This document shows, piece after piece, positions 1-6,570 of a DNA stretch of 16,470 nt. Source of the stretch: CAYXUW01 sp964468375 (GTDB taxonomy: Bacteria; Planctomycetota; Phycisphaerae; Sedimentisphaerales; Anaerobacaceae); contig CAYXUW010000052.1 of assembly GCA_964468375.1 (NCBI GenBank), positions 1-16,470 of the forward strand, written 5' to 3'. Each line of letters begins with the position of its first letter. Position 1 is the first letter of the stretch. Made by a program: the position numbers and the translations under genes. Under the pieces are notes generated by a model. The model ran no database searches, was not told the origin of the DNA, and saw nothing but the letters and a program-made list of their open reading frames with translations.

Positions 1-2
1 CT

Positions 3-35
3 CCTGAAATCGTCAAGAACAAGGAGTCCAATTAA
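3..35 (+). CDS. possible 3' end of an upstream gene (partial)
   Basis: The first bases can be read as the tail of an open frame, PEIVKNKESN followed by a TAA stop at 33-35. Another frame is also open from base 1 to a TAA at 43-45. The fragment is too short to identify, and the choice of frame rests only on its plausible charged C-terminal composition. It is listed because the following lipoprotein starts only about 33 bp later on the same strand and could share its transcript. Confidence 0.25.
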   Translation, partial: PEIVKNKESN

Positions 36-68
36 CCGCAAGTAAAAACCTTGCTTGAAAGGATACAA

Positions 69-671
69 GTGAGAACGGTAACCATCATTTTGGCCGGATG
101 CCTGCTCGCCGCCGCGGGCTGTGAAGAGGGCAGTAGTGGCAGAGCGTTCCTGACGGAAAAAATTAACACGCTCCAGGATGAAAACGCCCAGCTGAAAAGC
201 CAGGTCGAAAAGTCCCAATCTGAAATCGAGCAGTTGAAAGAGCAGGTGCAGGTTCTTTCCGATTTGCCGGGCGAGGTTCGGCTGGAAAACCTCTACGACC
301 TGCAGAAAATCAAGGTTACCAGATATACCAACCTTTACGATAAGGATAAAGACGGCAAAAAGGAGAAGCTTATCGTCTATATCCAGCCGATTGACCAACA
401 GGATGACATTGTAAAGGCCACCGGCTCTGCGGATGTTCAGCTCTGGAACCTCGATAAAGATGACGGAGAAGCGATGCTCGGCCAGTGGACTGTCCCGCCG
501 GACAAGCTTAAGGAGATGTGGTTCGCTACGCTGATAACGATTAATTACCGGCTGACTTTCGACGTGGCCGACAAAATCGCCGGCGACGAGGAATCGCTGA
601 TAGTCAAAGTTACTTTCACCGATTATCTCAGCGGCAAAGTATTCAAAGAGCAAAAAATCATCAAGCCGTAA
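69..671 (+). CDS. small coiled-coil lipoprotein, function unknown
   Basis: A 200-residue putative lipoprotein. The signal peptide ends in a lipobox, LAAAGC, with Cys18 as the predicted lipidated residue, so the mature protein should be membrane-anchored outside the cytoplasm. Residues about 28-66 form a Glu/Lys/Gln-rich heptad stretch (LTEKINTLQDENAQLKSQV...), a probable coiled coil. A compact beta-rich domain follows, opening with an Asp-rich DKDKDGKKE segment (residues 91-99) that resembles a calcium loop. The GTG at 69 was chosen because GAAAGG lies 6 bp upstream and the resulting N-terminus is a compact signal peptide. An in-frame TTG at 51 would add six residues but lacks a well-placed ribosome binding site. 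I recognise no named family, and no function can be assigned. Confidence 0.8.
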   Translation: MRTVTIILAGCLLAAAGCEEGSSGRAFLTEKINTLQDENAQLKSQVEKSQSEIEQLKEQVQVLSDLPGEVRLENLYDLQKIKVTRYTNLYDKDKDGKKEKLIVYIQPIDQQDDIVKATGSADVQLWNLDKDDGEAMLGQWTVPPDKLKEMWFATLITINYRLTFDVADKIAGDEESLIVKVTFTDYLSGKVFKEQKIIKP

Positions 672-721
672 GAGTTTTCGCAGGCAGGGGCGGCTGCCAA
701 GCTCGCCATAAATTGGCTTTG

Positions 722-736
722 ATTGGGTTTGTTTTG
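722..736 (+). repeat. 15-bp direct repeat, copy 1
   Basis: attgggtttgttttg occurs here and again, identically, at 813-827, 91 bp away. On the - strand both copies sit inside an open frame reading KQTQSKP (here) and QNKPNF (second copy). I remember such phrases from spurious ORFs scattered through planctomycete genomes, which would make this part of a dispersed intergenic element. That link is from memory and unverified. Confidence 0.6.
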
Positions 737-812
737 ACCAAGTGTCCAATTCGCATTTTTCGATGTAATTGCTTTTTTGTATTGCGGTTATAAACATTTG
801 ACTTTTTCTAAA

Positions 813-827
813 ATTGGGTTTGTTTTG
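813..827 (+). repeat. 15-bp direct repeat, copy 2
   Basis: An exact second copy of the 15-mer at 722-736. It lies in the same antisense open frame, directly after an ATG on the - strand at 828-830. Confidence 0.6.
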
Positions 828-1282
828 CATATTTTGTTCTTTTCGGGTGTTAAGATGGGTAAAGTAGAATATTATCGGACGTTGCCAGGGGAGGGGGAGG
901 AGTATTTTTTTAAAGGGGGAGTCGTAGACAGTAAGGAGAAGGGATGAGTGCGGAGCAGGAGGGTGATAGGGAAGTGGGGAACACTTAATATTGATTATCG
1001 ATGAGTGATTATTGATTGTTGTTAATTGCTGAGTTTTCATTTCATAATTCATCAGGGGTGCGGAAGGACGCCCTCTCATAATTGGATGAACCTGCGCGAA
1101 TTCGTCGAAAAATTGGAAATTTTTCGGGAGCGAAAATGTTGTAAATACTTATACGGAGGGGAGTAGAAAATTTTCTTGAAAAATGGGTTTTTGTGTTTGG
1201 CTACCTGCGCGTTTGATTGAAATTACTCCGCTTGCTGTGGGGGGTGTTAATTCGTAAAATGCACTGAAAGAGGGCAACGGCG

Positions 1283-1331
1283 CTTGTTTTTTAACAAGTC
1301 TTCAAAAGTTTTCAAAAGTTGTCAAAGACTT
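1283..1331. repeat. hairpins around a tandem decamer
   Basis: CTTGTT-TTTT-AACAAG (1283-1298) is a perfect 6-bp stem with a 4-nt loop. It is followed by two exact tandem copies of ttcaaaagtt (1301-1310 and 1311-1320) and a degenerate third (gtcaaagact). The inverted pair AAGTCTT (1296-1302) / AAGACTT (1325-1331) encloses the decamers, so the two folds compete for the same bases. The role is unknown; it could be a protein-binding site or just low-complexity drift. Confidence 0.5.
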
Positions 1332-1410
1332 CCAAAAAACGAGGCAAAATCTTCACCTAAAGTTGGTGTTGGTTCCGGAGGACGCGAGTGAGGAGCGTTA
1401 GTGTTACGCA

Positions 1411-1423
1411 GCCCCTAAGGGGC
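1411..1423. repeat. GC-rich palindrome in the intergenic region
   Basis: GCCCC-TAA-GGGGC is a perfect 5-bp stem with a 3-nt loop in an otherwise AT-rich region. It lies between two direct copies of CCGGAGGA (1375-1382 and 1449-1456). No T-run follows on either strand, so it is a poor intrinsic terminator. Confidence 0.4.
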
Positions 1424-1565
1424 GAAGTAAAATGGGATAATGGCCGAACCGGAGGAAGCAACAGCAAGATATGTGGGAAATTTCGGCTTTGTAAGTAAAT
1501 GTAGTTTGAGTAGAATTGGGAGGCAGGTAAAAGGTTAAAAAAGCAAAATGTGAGAGGTGCTTAAA

Positions 1566-2420
1566 ATGGGAAAAGGAATACCTTTTGGATTTTACCAAGG
1601 AAATCGCTCTGAATATTTAGCAATCCCTGCTTTGAGCAAATTGGGATTTACAATACCAGTGCCACGGCAAGAAGACAAATTTGGTGTAGATTTCATAGTC
1701 CACCTTGCTTATATAAAAGATAATATAGTTGTTCCTACCGGAAGGTCTTTTGGGATTCAGATAAAATCAACAATTGATCCAATAACTTTTTATAAACAAG
1801 AAGATAGAGACAGTTTATTCAACTCGAATGTGCCTTTCTTTGTAGGAGTAGTCGACAGAAAATCATTGAATTTGACTATATACAGTACTCTTGGAAGATT
1901 ACGTCTCTTTTGGATGAAAGGTTCTAGCTTCGAATTCGATTTAACTTTCGAAGAAAAGGACGTAGTACAAAAACCGCCTGATTATAAATTGAAACAAGTG
2001 CATACTGGAAAACCTGTTGTGAAAATAGATCTTGTAGAGCCAAACAATGCTAATGATAGGATGGAGGAGTTACAAAAGTTGCAATCAACAATGGAAGATT
2101 GGATAAAGTTGGAGAATGAAAATTTGTCACTTAAGGAGCAAAAGGTACCACTTGTGTTTCTGCCAGCCACACATGAAACAAATACCCCATTTCCAATTCC
2201 TTCAAAACTTATTTGTATAAAATATGCTGCTCCTGGTAGCTTGCCTGGTATATGTAATGCGACGGCCAAATGCTTAGAATCATTGGAGTATTACCTTGAA
2301 ATATGTAAGAAGAATGCAAAATCTCTTTCCCCTGATCTATCAGAGCTTATCAAAGAGCAATTTGAGGACGTTAAAAAAGTTAAGCGAAGAAATTTAGAAA
2401 TTTTAAGAAGAGCTAATTGA
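1566..2420 (+). CDS. DUF4365-like protein, putative PD-(D/E)XK nuclease fold
   Basis: A 284-residue soluble protein. Its N-terminal 120 residues follow the DUF4365 plan: a helix with RSEYLA (Glu16), then FGVDF (Asp42), then a strand with FGIQIKST (Gln65, Lys67), matching the E...D...QxK metal-dependent nuclease signature of the PD-(D/E)XK superfamily. NVPFFVGVVD and LTIYSTLGRLRLFW continue the core. The remainder is mostly charged and helical and is not recognised. ATG 1566 is preferred because GAGAGGTG sits about 6 bp upstream; an in-frame GTG at 1557 would add three residues. Base composition is clearly AT-richer than in the flanking chromosomal genes, suggesting transfer. There is no methylase, specificity subunit or helicase beside it, so it is not a recognisable restriction system. 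Nuclease activity is inferred from the motif only. Confidence 0.7.
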   Translation: MGKGIPFGFYQGNRSEYLAIPALSKLGFTIPVPRQEDKFGVDFIVHLAYIKDNIVVPTGRSFGIQIKSTIDPITFYKQEDRDSLFNSNVPFFVGVVDRKSLNLTIYSTLGRLRLFWMKGSSFEFDLTFEEKDVVQKPPDYKLKQVHTGKPVVKIDLVEPNNANDRMEELQKLQSTMEDWIKLENENLSLKEQKVPLVFLPATHETNTPFPIPSKLICIKYAAPGSLPGICNATAKCLESLEYYLEICKKNAKSLSPDLSELIKEQFEDVKKVKRRNLEILRRAN

Positions 2421-2569
2421 AACAGAAAGCATACATATGAAACAGTATCCGAGCAGGAGGCGGAACAAGCTGGTTTTTAAGGATTGTATGAAATTGGGGA
2501 ATGGGGTAAAATTGGCGGAGCAATAGCGGTAGATTTTACTTTGTATATAGGCAATTCAAAGAGAAAAAT

Positions 2570-5188
2570 TTGAAATCGAAGCTTTCTATAATTTTGACTG
2601 TGGTGTACCTGTTGACAGGTTGTACAGCACAAATTCCTGAAGAGTATCCCAAGCAAACTTCCATGACGCTATGTCCTTTGAATAATAAGAACAAGCTCAT
2701 TCAGTTAGCGGAGAAAAAATTTGGAAAACTAACTGAAGCGGATAGGATTTTATTTACTGCTATGGAAGAGGGTAATTGGGCTAATTATACAGAAGGAAAT
2801 AATAGAGACAAACCAGAGAATGCAAGCAGCTGGGGAGCAAGACGGACTATAGATGCAAATCGGATTGAGTGGCTATGCCGCGACAAACAAATAAAAGAAA
2901 TTGTATCAGATAAGGGAATAACGATTGCGGGAGCAAAGATTAAAGGAGCGGTTGACCTTAGTTTTGCAGAGGTTCCATTTCCGCTTGCTTTTGTGGGTTG
3001 TGTTTTTACTGAAGAGATAAACATACTACATTCGAGGATAGAGATTCTTAATCTGGGAGGCTCGCATACAGGTTCGATTTGCGCAGATGGGGCTAAGATA
3101 GAAGGTGGACTGTTTTTGAGAGATGGCTTTGAAGCTAATGGGGATGTTCGTTTTCCGGAGGCGACGATAGGGGGAGATTTCGATTGCACAAATGGTAAGT
3201 TTGTTAATAAAAGCGGTAAGGCAATTTTTGCAACTAGAATTGAAGTGAAAGATAGTGTGTTTTTGAAAAATGGTTTTAAGGCTAACAGAGAGGTTTGTTT
3301 TCTAGGTGCAAAGATAGGTGGAAATTTTGATTGCCAAAAAGGTGAGTTTGTTAATAAGGGCGGCACTGCGATTTCAGCAGACAGGATGGTTGTCAAAGGC
3401 AATGTTTTTTTTCGTAATGGTTTTAAGTCTAATGGTGAGGTTAGTTTTTCGGGAGCGGTGATAGATGGTAATTTTGAATGCGATGGAGGCACGTTTATTA
3501 AAAAAGATGGTTATGCGATTTCAGCGGAAAGAATGAATATAAAGGGTTCTGTATTTTTGAGAGATGGTTTTAAAGCTAATGGAAAGGTTTGTTTCGGGGG
3601 GGCATCTATAAGCGGAGATTTTGTTTGTGGAAACAGTGAGGTTGTTAATGAAGGTAGTTATGCAATTTCGGCAGATGGAACAGATATAAAGGGTTCTGTA
3701 TTTTTAAGTAATGGTCTTAAAGCTAACGGGGAAGTTCGTTTTCTCGGAACGGAGATAGGCGGAAATTTTGATTGCGAGAATAGTGAGTTTATTAATGAAG
3801 GTAACGACACAATTTCCGCAGATGGAATGAATGTAAAAGGTAGTGTGCTTTTAAGGAATGGTTTTAAGGCCAATGGAGGGGTCCGTTTTCCAAGGGCGGT
3901 GATAAATGGAAACTTAGAATGTAAAGACGGCAACTTTATCAATAAGGATGGATATGCAATTGCTGCCAATCGAATAGAAGTAAAAGGTAACGTGCTTTTG
4001 AGTGATGGTTTTAAAGCCAACGGTGAGGTTCGTTTCTTGGGAGCAGTGATAGATGGAGATTTTTACTGTGAAGGCGGTAGCTTTATCAATATCAATAAGG
4101 ATCAATATGCAATTGCTGCTGATAGAATGAACGTAAGGGGCAATGTGTTTTTGATAAATGGTTTTAATGCTAAGGGAGAGGTGCGTTTGCTCGAAGCAAC
4201 AATAGATGGACAGTTTAACTGCCAAAACGGTAAGTTTATCAATAAAGGTGGCAAAGCAATTACGGCAAATGGAATGGAGGTAAAGGATAAGGTACTGTTG
4301 ACAGATGGTTTTAAAGCTGAGGGCGAGGTTAGCTTTCCTATGGCGATAATAGGCGGAAATTTTGTTTGCGAAAATAGTGAGTTTATTAATAAAGGTGGCA
4401 GAGCGTTTTCGGCAGATGGAATCGATGTAAAGGGTAGCGTTTTTTTGAGAAACGGTTTCAAAGCAGAAGGATTAGTGAGCATAGTGGGAGCTATCATTAA
4501 CGGGCATTTTTTTTGGAGCGACATTAACCATCCCGAAAAAACAATACTTGATTTGAGGAATGCCAAGGCAAGGGTGTTATGTGATGATGAGAAAAGCTGG
4601 CCAGCGAAGGGAAATTTATTTCTGGATGGATTCGTATATGAGAATATAGGAGATTATGCACCAAAGGATGCGAAGAGTAGGATAAAGTGGTTGGACAGGC
4701 AGGGTGAAAAACGATTTCGATCTGGGCCTTATGAGCAACTTGCGAAGGTGCTTGAGAAAATTGGTCACAATAAAGATGCGATAAAGATTCGTATTGAAAA
4801 AGAAGAGAAAATAACAAGATTGAACCGTTTCGGTTGGTGGACTAGGGTCTGGAAAGGTTCCACTATCGGATATGGCTATCGACCTTGGCAGGCTTTGTGG
4901 TGGATGGGGGGATTCATTGTATTGGGATTTATAGTTTTTCGGAAAGGATATAAGGCGGATATTATCGTTCAGACGGAGGAAAAGAAATACAATAAGTTTA
5001 ATGCTTTATTTTATTCGATAGAGAAGTTTGTGCCGGTGGTTAATTTGAGTATGGCAAAACACTGGATACCAGATGCAAATAAAAGGTGGGGAGCTATTGT
5101 GCGCTGTTATATGTGGCTTCATATTATTGCCGGATGGATATTTACGACGTTATTGATTGTGGGATTGACAGGCTTGGTTAAAAAGTAA
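2570..5188 (+). CDS. lipoprotein with ten 49-residue repeats and a C-terminal two-helix membrane module
   Basis: An 872-residue protein. The TTG start is supported by an AAGAGA-type site just upstream and an immediate signal peptide with lipobox LLTGC (Cys18). Residues about 50-180 form a conserved-looking lead-in with ITIAGAKIKGAVDLS, fitting a beta-helix cap. From about residue 182 to 653 come ten copies of a repeat with consensus FLRNGFKANGEVRF, then GA.IGGNF.C..GEFIN and A.SAD.M.VKG. Its period is 49 residues, except one copy of 51. A right-handed beta-helix like that of pentapeptide-repeat proteins is likely. The C-terminus has hydrophobic segments at about 775-792 and 849-870, joined by FNALFYSIEKFVPVVNLS and a W.P motif. 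I remember this layout from proteins often labelled 'membrane-associated oxidoreductase', but I see no oxidoreductase motif. Function is unknown; cell-surface or membrane sensing is speculation. Confidence 0.8.
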   Translation: MKSKLSIILTVVYLLTGCTAQIPEEYPKQTSMTLCPLNNKNKLIQLAEKKFGKLTEADRILFTAMEEGNWANYTEGNNRDKPENASSWGARRTIDANRIEWLCRDKQIKEIVSDKGITIAGAKIKGAVDLSFAEVPFPLAFVGCVFTEEINILHSRIEILNLGGSHTGSICADGAKIEGGLFLRDGFEANGDVRFPEATIGGDFDCTNGKFVNKSGKAIFATRIEVKDSVFLKNGFKANREVCFLGAKIGGNFDCQKGEFVNKGGTAISADRMVVKGNVFFRNGFKSNGEVSFSGAVIDGNFECDGGTFIKKDGYAISAERMNIKGSVFLRDGFKANGKVCFGGASISGDFVCGNSEVVNEGSYAISADGTDIKGSVFLSNGLKANGEVRFLGTEIGGNFDCENSEFINEGNDTISADGMNVKGSVLLRNGFKANGGVRFPRAVINGNLECKDGNFINKDGYAIAANRIEVKGNVLLSDGFKANGEVRFLGAVIDGDFYCEGGSFININKDQYAIAADRMNVRGNVFLINGFNAKGEVRLLEATIDGQFNCQNGKFINKGGKAITANGMEVKDKVLLTDGFKAEGEVSFPMAIIGGNFVCENSEFINKGGRAFSADGIDVKGSVFLRNGFKAEGLVSIVGAIINGHFFWSDINHPEKTILDLRNAKARVLCDDEKSWPAKGNLFLDGFVYENIGDYAPKDAKSRIKWLDRQGEKRFRSGPYEQLAKVLEKIGHNKDAIKIRIEKEEKITRLNRFGWWTRVWKGSTIGYGYRPWQALWWMGGFIVLGFIVFRKGYKADIIVQTEEKKYNKFNALFYSIEKFVPVVNLSMAKHWIPDANKRWGAIVRCYMWLHIIAGWIFTTLLIVGLTGLVKK
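3113..4530 (+). repeat. 147-bp in-frame tandem repeat array, ten units
   Basis: Units begin (Phe codon of the FLRDGF-type motif) at 3113, 3260, 3407, 3554, 3701, 3848, 3995, 4148, 4295 and 4442. Spacing is exactly 147 bp except between units 7 and 8, where it is 153 bp because of a two-residue insertion (ININK). Copies have diverged considerably at the nucleotide level, so this is an old protein repeat under selection rather than a recent slippage product. The last unit is incomplete and runs into unique sequence. Confidence 0.85.
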
Positions 5189-5196
5189 GGTGAAAA

Positions 5197-5286
5197 ATGC
5201 CCGACAGAGACGTTAAGACAATACGGGATTTGATTTATTATCAATACGCTAAGATAATTGCGCGGCGGGCTTTTGAATTAAGTTAA
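5197..5286 (+). CDS. 29-residue ORF, probably a truncated gene
   Basis: An ATG with a good ribosome binding site (AAGGTG at 5187-5192) lies 8 bp after the stop of the repeat lipoprotein. The product is basic and helical, with the core KTIRDLIYYQYAKIIA, and ends abruptly in ELS. The composition reads as authentic protein rather than chance. From memory it resembles the N-terminal helix of longer HNH-endonuclease-like proteins in planctomycetes, which would make this a stump whose body has been lost. That comparison could not be tested here. The stop overlaps the 3' end of the convergent aminotransferase by 4 bp, so the truncation point coincides with the edge of the AT-rich island. It could instead be a genuine small protein. 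Confidence 0.45.
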   Translation: MPDRDVKTIRDLIYYQYAKIIARRAFELS

Positions 5287-6395
5287 CCCAATACTTCTTT
5301 CAGCGTTTTACAGACGGTTGCGATATCATCTTTGGAGAGGTTGTTGTAGAACGGAAGGGCGATTGTTCTCTCGGCGACGGAATCGGTGAAGGGGAAATCA
5401 CCTTTTTTAAAACCAAATTTTTCGGCCATAAACGGCTGAAGGTGGACGGGCGAGAAATAGTTGGAGACTTGGATGCCTTCGGCCTTCATTTTTTCGAGAA
5501 TTTCGTCGCGCTGCTTTTGCGTGAACTTTTTCGCAAGCTGAACGACGAAAACGAACCAGCTAAACTTGCAGCCGGTCGGCTCTGCGGGGACGATAATGCG
5601 GTCGTCGCCGGCGAGGATTTCCTGATACCATTTAGCGACTTGGGCGCGTTTGGCAATGATTTCGTCGATGCGGGAGAGCTGGACGATGCCGAGGGCGCAG
5701 TTGATGTCGCTGAGACGGTAATTGTAGCCGAGGCGTTCGTGGCCGAGCCAGGCGCCGGATTTGCCCCTGCCCTGATTGCGGAGGGAGACGCAGATATCGG
5801 CCAGATGAGCATCGTCGGTGAGAATCATACCGCCCTCGCCGGTCGTGATTTGCTTATTGGGGTAGAATGCAAAGACGGACATTTTGCCGAAGGTTCCTGC
5901 CTTTCTGCCGTTCAATTCGGAGCCGAGGGCCTCGCAGCTGTCCTCGACGATGGTGAGGTTGTTTTTCTCGGCGACGGAGCAGATTTTGTCGAAGTCTGCG
6001 GGGCTGCCGAACGCCTCGACGGGAAGGATGGCCTTTGTTTTTTCGGTGATTGCGGCTTCGATTTTCGCGGGGTCGATGTTGAGAGTCGCCGGGTCGATAT
6101 CGACGAAGACGGGTTTTGCGCCGGTCATCATAATAACGGTTGCGGAGGCGATGAATGTGAAGGGGGTTGTAATGACCTCGTCGCCGGGGCCGATTTCGAG
6201 TGCGGAGAGGCAGAGGAACAGGCCGCTGGTTCCGCTGTTTACGGCGACGGCGCGTTTCCGGCCGATGTATTCGGCGAAGGCGTTTTCAAATTCGGCCAAC
6301 TTCGGGCCGAGCGAAAGATTGGGGCTTCGCAGGACTGCGCAGACGGCTTCGATTTCCTTTTCGGTGATGTCGGGGCGGGACAAATGTATTCGCAT
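5283..6395 (-). CDS. DegT/DnrJ/EryC1/StrS-family PLP-dependent aminotransferase
   Basis: A complete 370-residue fold-type I aminotransferase of the sugar aminotransferase family, which transfers an amino group from glutamate to a nucleotide-linked keto-sugar for surface polysaccharide or glycan synthesis. Visible landmarks: VNSGTSGL near residue 52-59 (phosphate contact), GDEVITTPFTFIAS at 71-84, VEDSCEALGS with Asp152 for the pyridine nitrogen, and FYPNKQITTGEGG with Lys181 as the Schiff-base lysine. Further on come LRNQGRG and YNYRLSDINCALG. The stretch usually written PVH-x-x-G-x-PAD reads PVEAFGSPAD here, with Glu127 in place of the common His. Start ATG is supported by AGAGGT about 9 bp upstream. 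No other nucleotide-sugar gene is nearby, so the substrate cannot be named. The gene is convergent with the short ORF at 5197 and divergent from the YifB gene. Confidence 0.9.
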   Translation of the reverse strand: MRIHLSRPDITEKEIEAVCAVLRSPNLSLGPKLAEFENAFAEYIGRKRAVAVNSGTSGLFLCLSALEIGPGDEVITTPFTFIASATVIMMTGAKPVFVDIDPATLNIDPAKIEAAITEKTKAILPVEAFGSPADFDKICSVAEKNNLTIVEDSCEALGSELNGRKAGTFGKMSVFAFYPNKQITTGEGGMILTDDAHLADICVSLRNQGRGKSGAWLGHERLGYNYRLSDINCALGIVQLSRIDEIIAKRAQVAKWYQEILAGDDRIIVPAEPTGCKFSWFVFVVQLAKKFTQKQRDEILEKMKAEGIQVSNYFSPVHLQPFMAEKFGFKKGDFPFTDSVAERTIALPFYNNLSKDDIATVCKTLKEVLG

Positions 6396-6433
6396 AGAAA
6401 AAATACCTCTATAAAGAGCACAGTTAAAACCGC

Positions 6434-6461
6434 ATTTTACCGCCTTCGGCTAATAAATCAA
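6434..6461 (-). promoter_or_regulatory. candidate sigma-70-type promoter for the aminotransferase
   Basis: Read on the - strand there is TTGATT (6461-6456), a 16-bp spacer and TAAAAT (6439-6434), about 40 bp upstream of the aminotransferase ATG. It lies in the 175-bp divergent gap shared with the yifB-type gene. This is a pattern match only. Confidence 0.35.
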
Positions 6462-6570
6462 AGGATTTTCTTGCGGGAGCGGCAGGTTGATTTTAGAATG
6501 CTGGTTTTCCGGATTCTCATATCCGTGGGGATAACAGGAAGAAGCGATAATTACAAAAGGGAGCAAAGAT

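Larger units (their letters stand above)
672..1565. other. long non-coding stretch with short repeats and hairpins
   Basis: About 890 bp without a convincing gene. Just after the lipoprotein stop are two small inverted repeats without a good T-run: GGCAG/CTGCC at 683-698 and GCCAA/TTGGC at 696-717. At best they form a weak terminator. The part around 690-860 carries a repeated 15-mer and reads on the - strand as an NKPN/KQTQ-type pseudo-coding element. Bases 960-1035 are AT-rich with repeated attgatta-like words. Further right are a tandem decamer with flanking hairpins (1283-1331) and a GC-rich palindrome (1411-1423). Open frames exist in places but have no ribosome binding site or recognisable product. 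Confidence 0.6.

Noticed and set aside
960..1035. AT-rich tract with attgatta-like words as a possible origin or DnaA-box cluster
   Set aside because: No TTATCCACA-type boxes and no dnaA/dnaN or partition genes nearby; the words look like low-complexity intergenic sequence.
1404..1598. - strand 64-codon open frame in the intergenic region
   Set aside because: Spans the palindrome and the start of the nuclease-like gene. No ribosome binding site, and the composition is that of random AT-rich sequence.
2437..2526. Short + strand ORF starting MKQYPSRRRNKL in the gap between the nuclease-like gene and the repeat lipoprotein
   Set aside because: 29 codons, weak ribosome binding site and no family resemblance. 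The 149-bp gap otherwise shows nothing convincing, though a real small peptide cannot be excluded.
2785..4817. Several - strand open frames opposite the repeat lipoprotein
   Set aside because: They repeat with the same 147-bp period as the sense gene and have Leu/Ser/Pro-rich low-complexity products, as expected from the reverse complement of the repeats.
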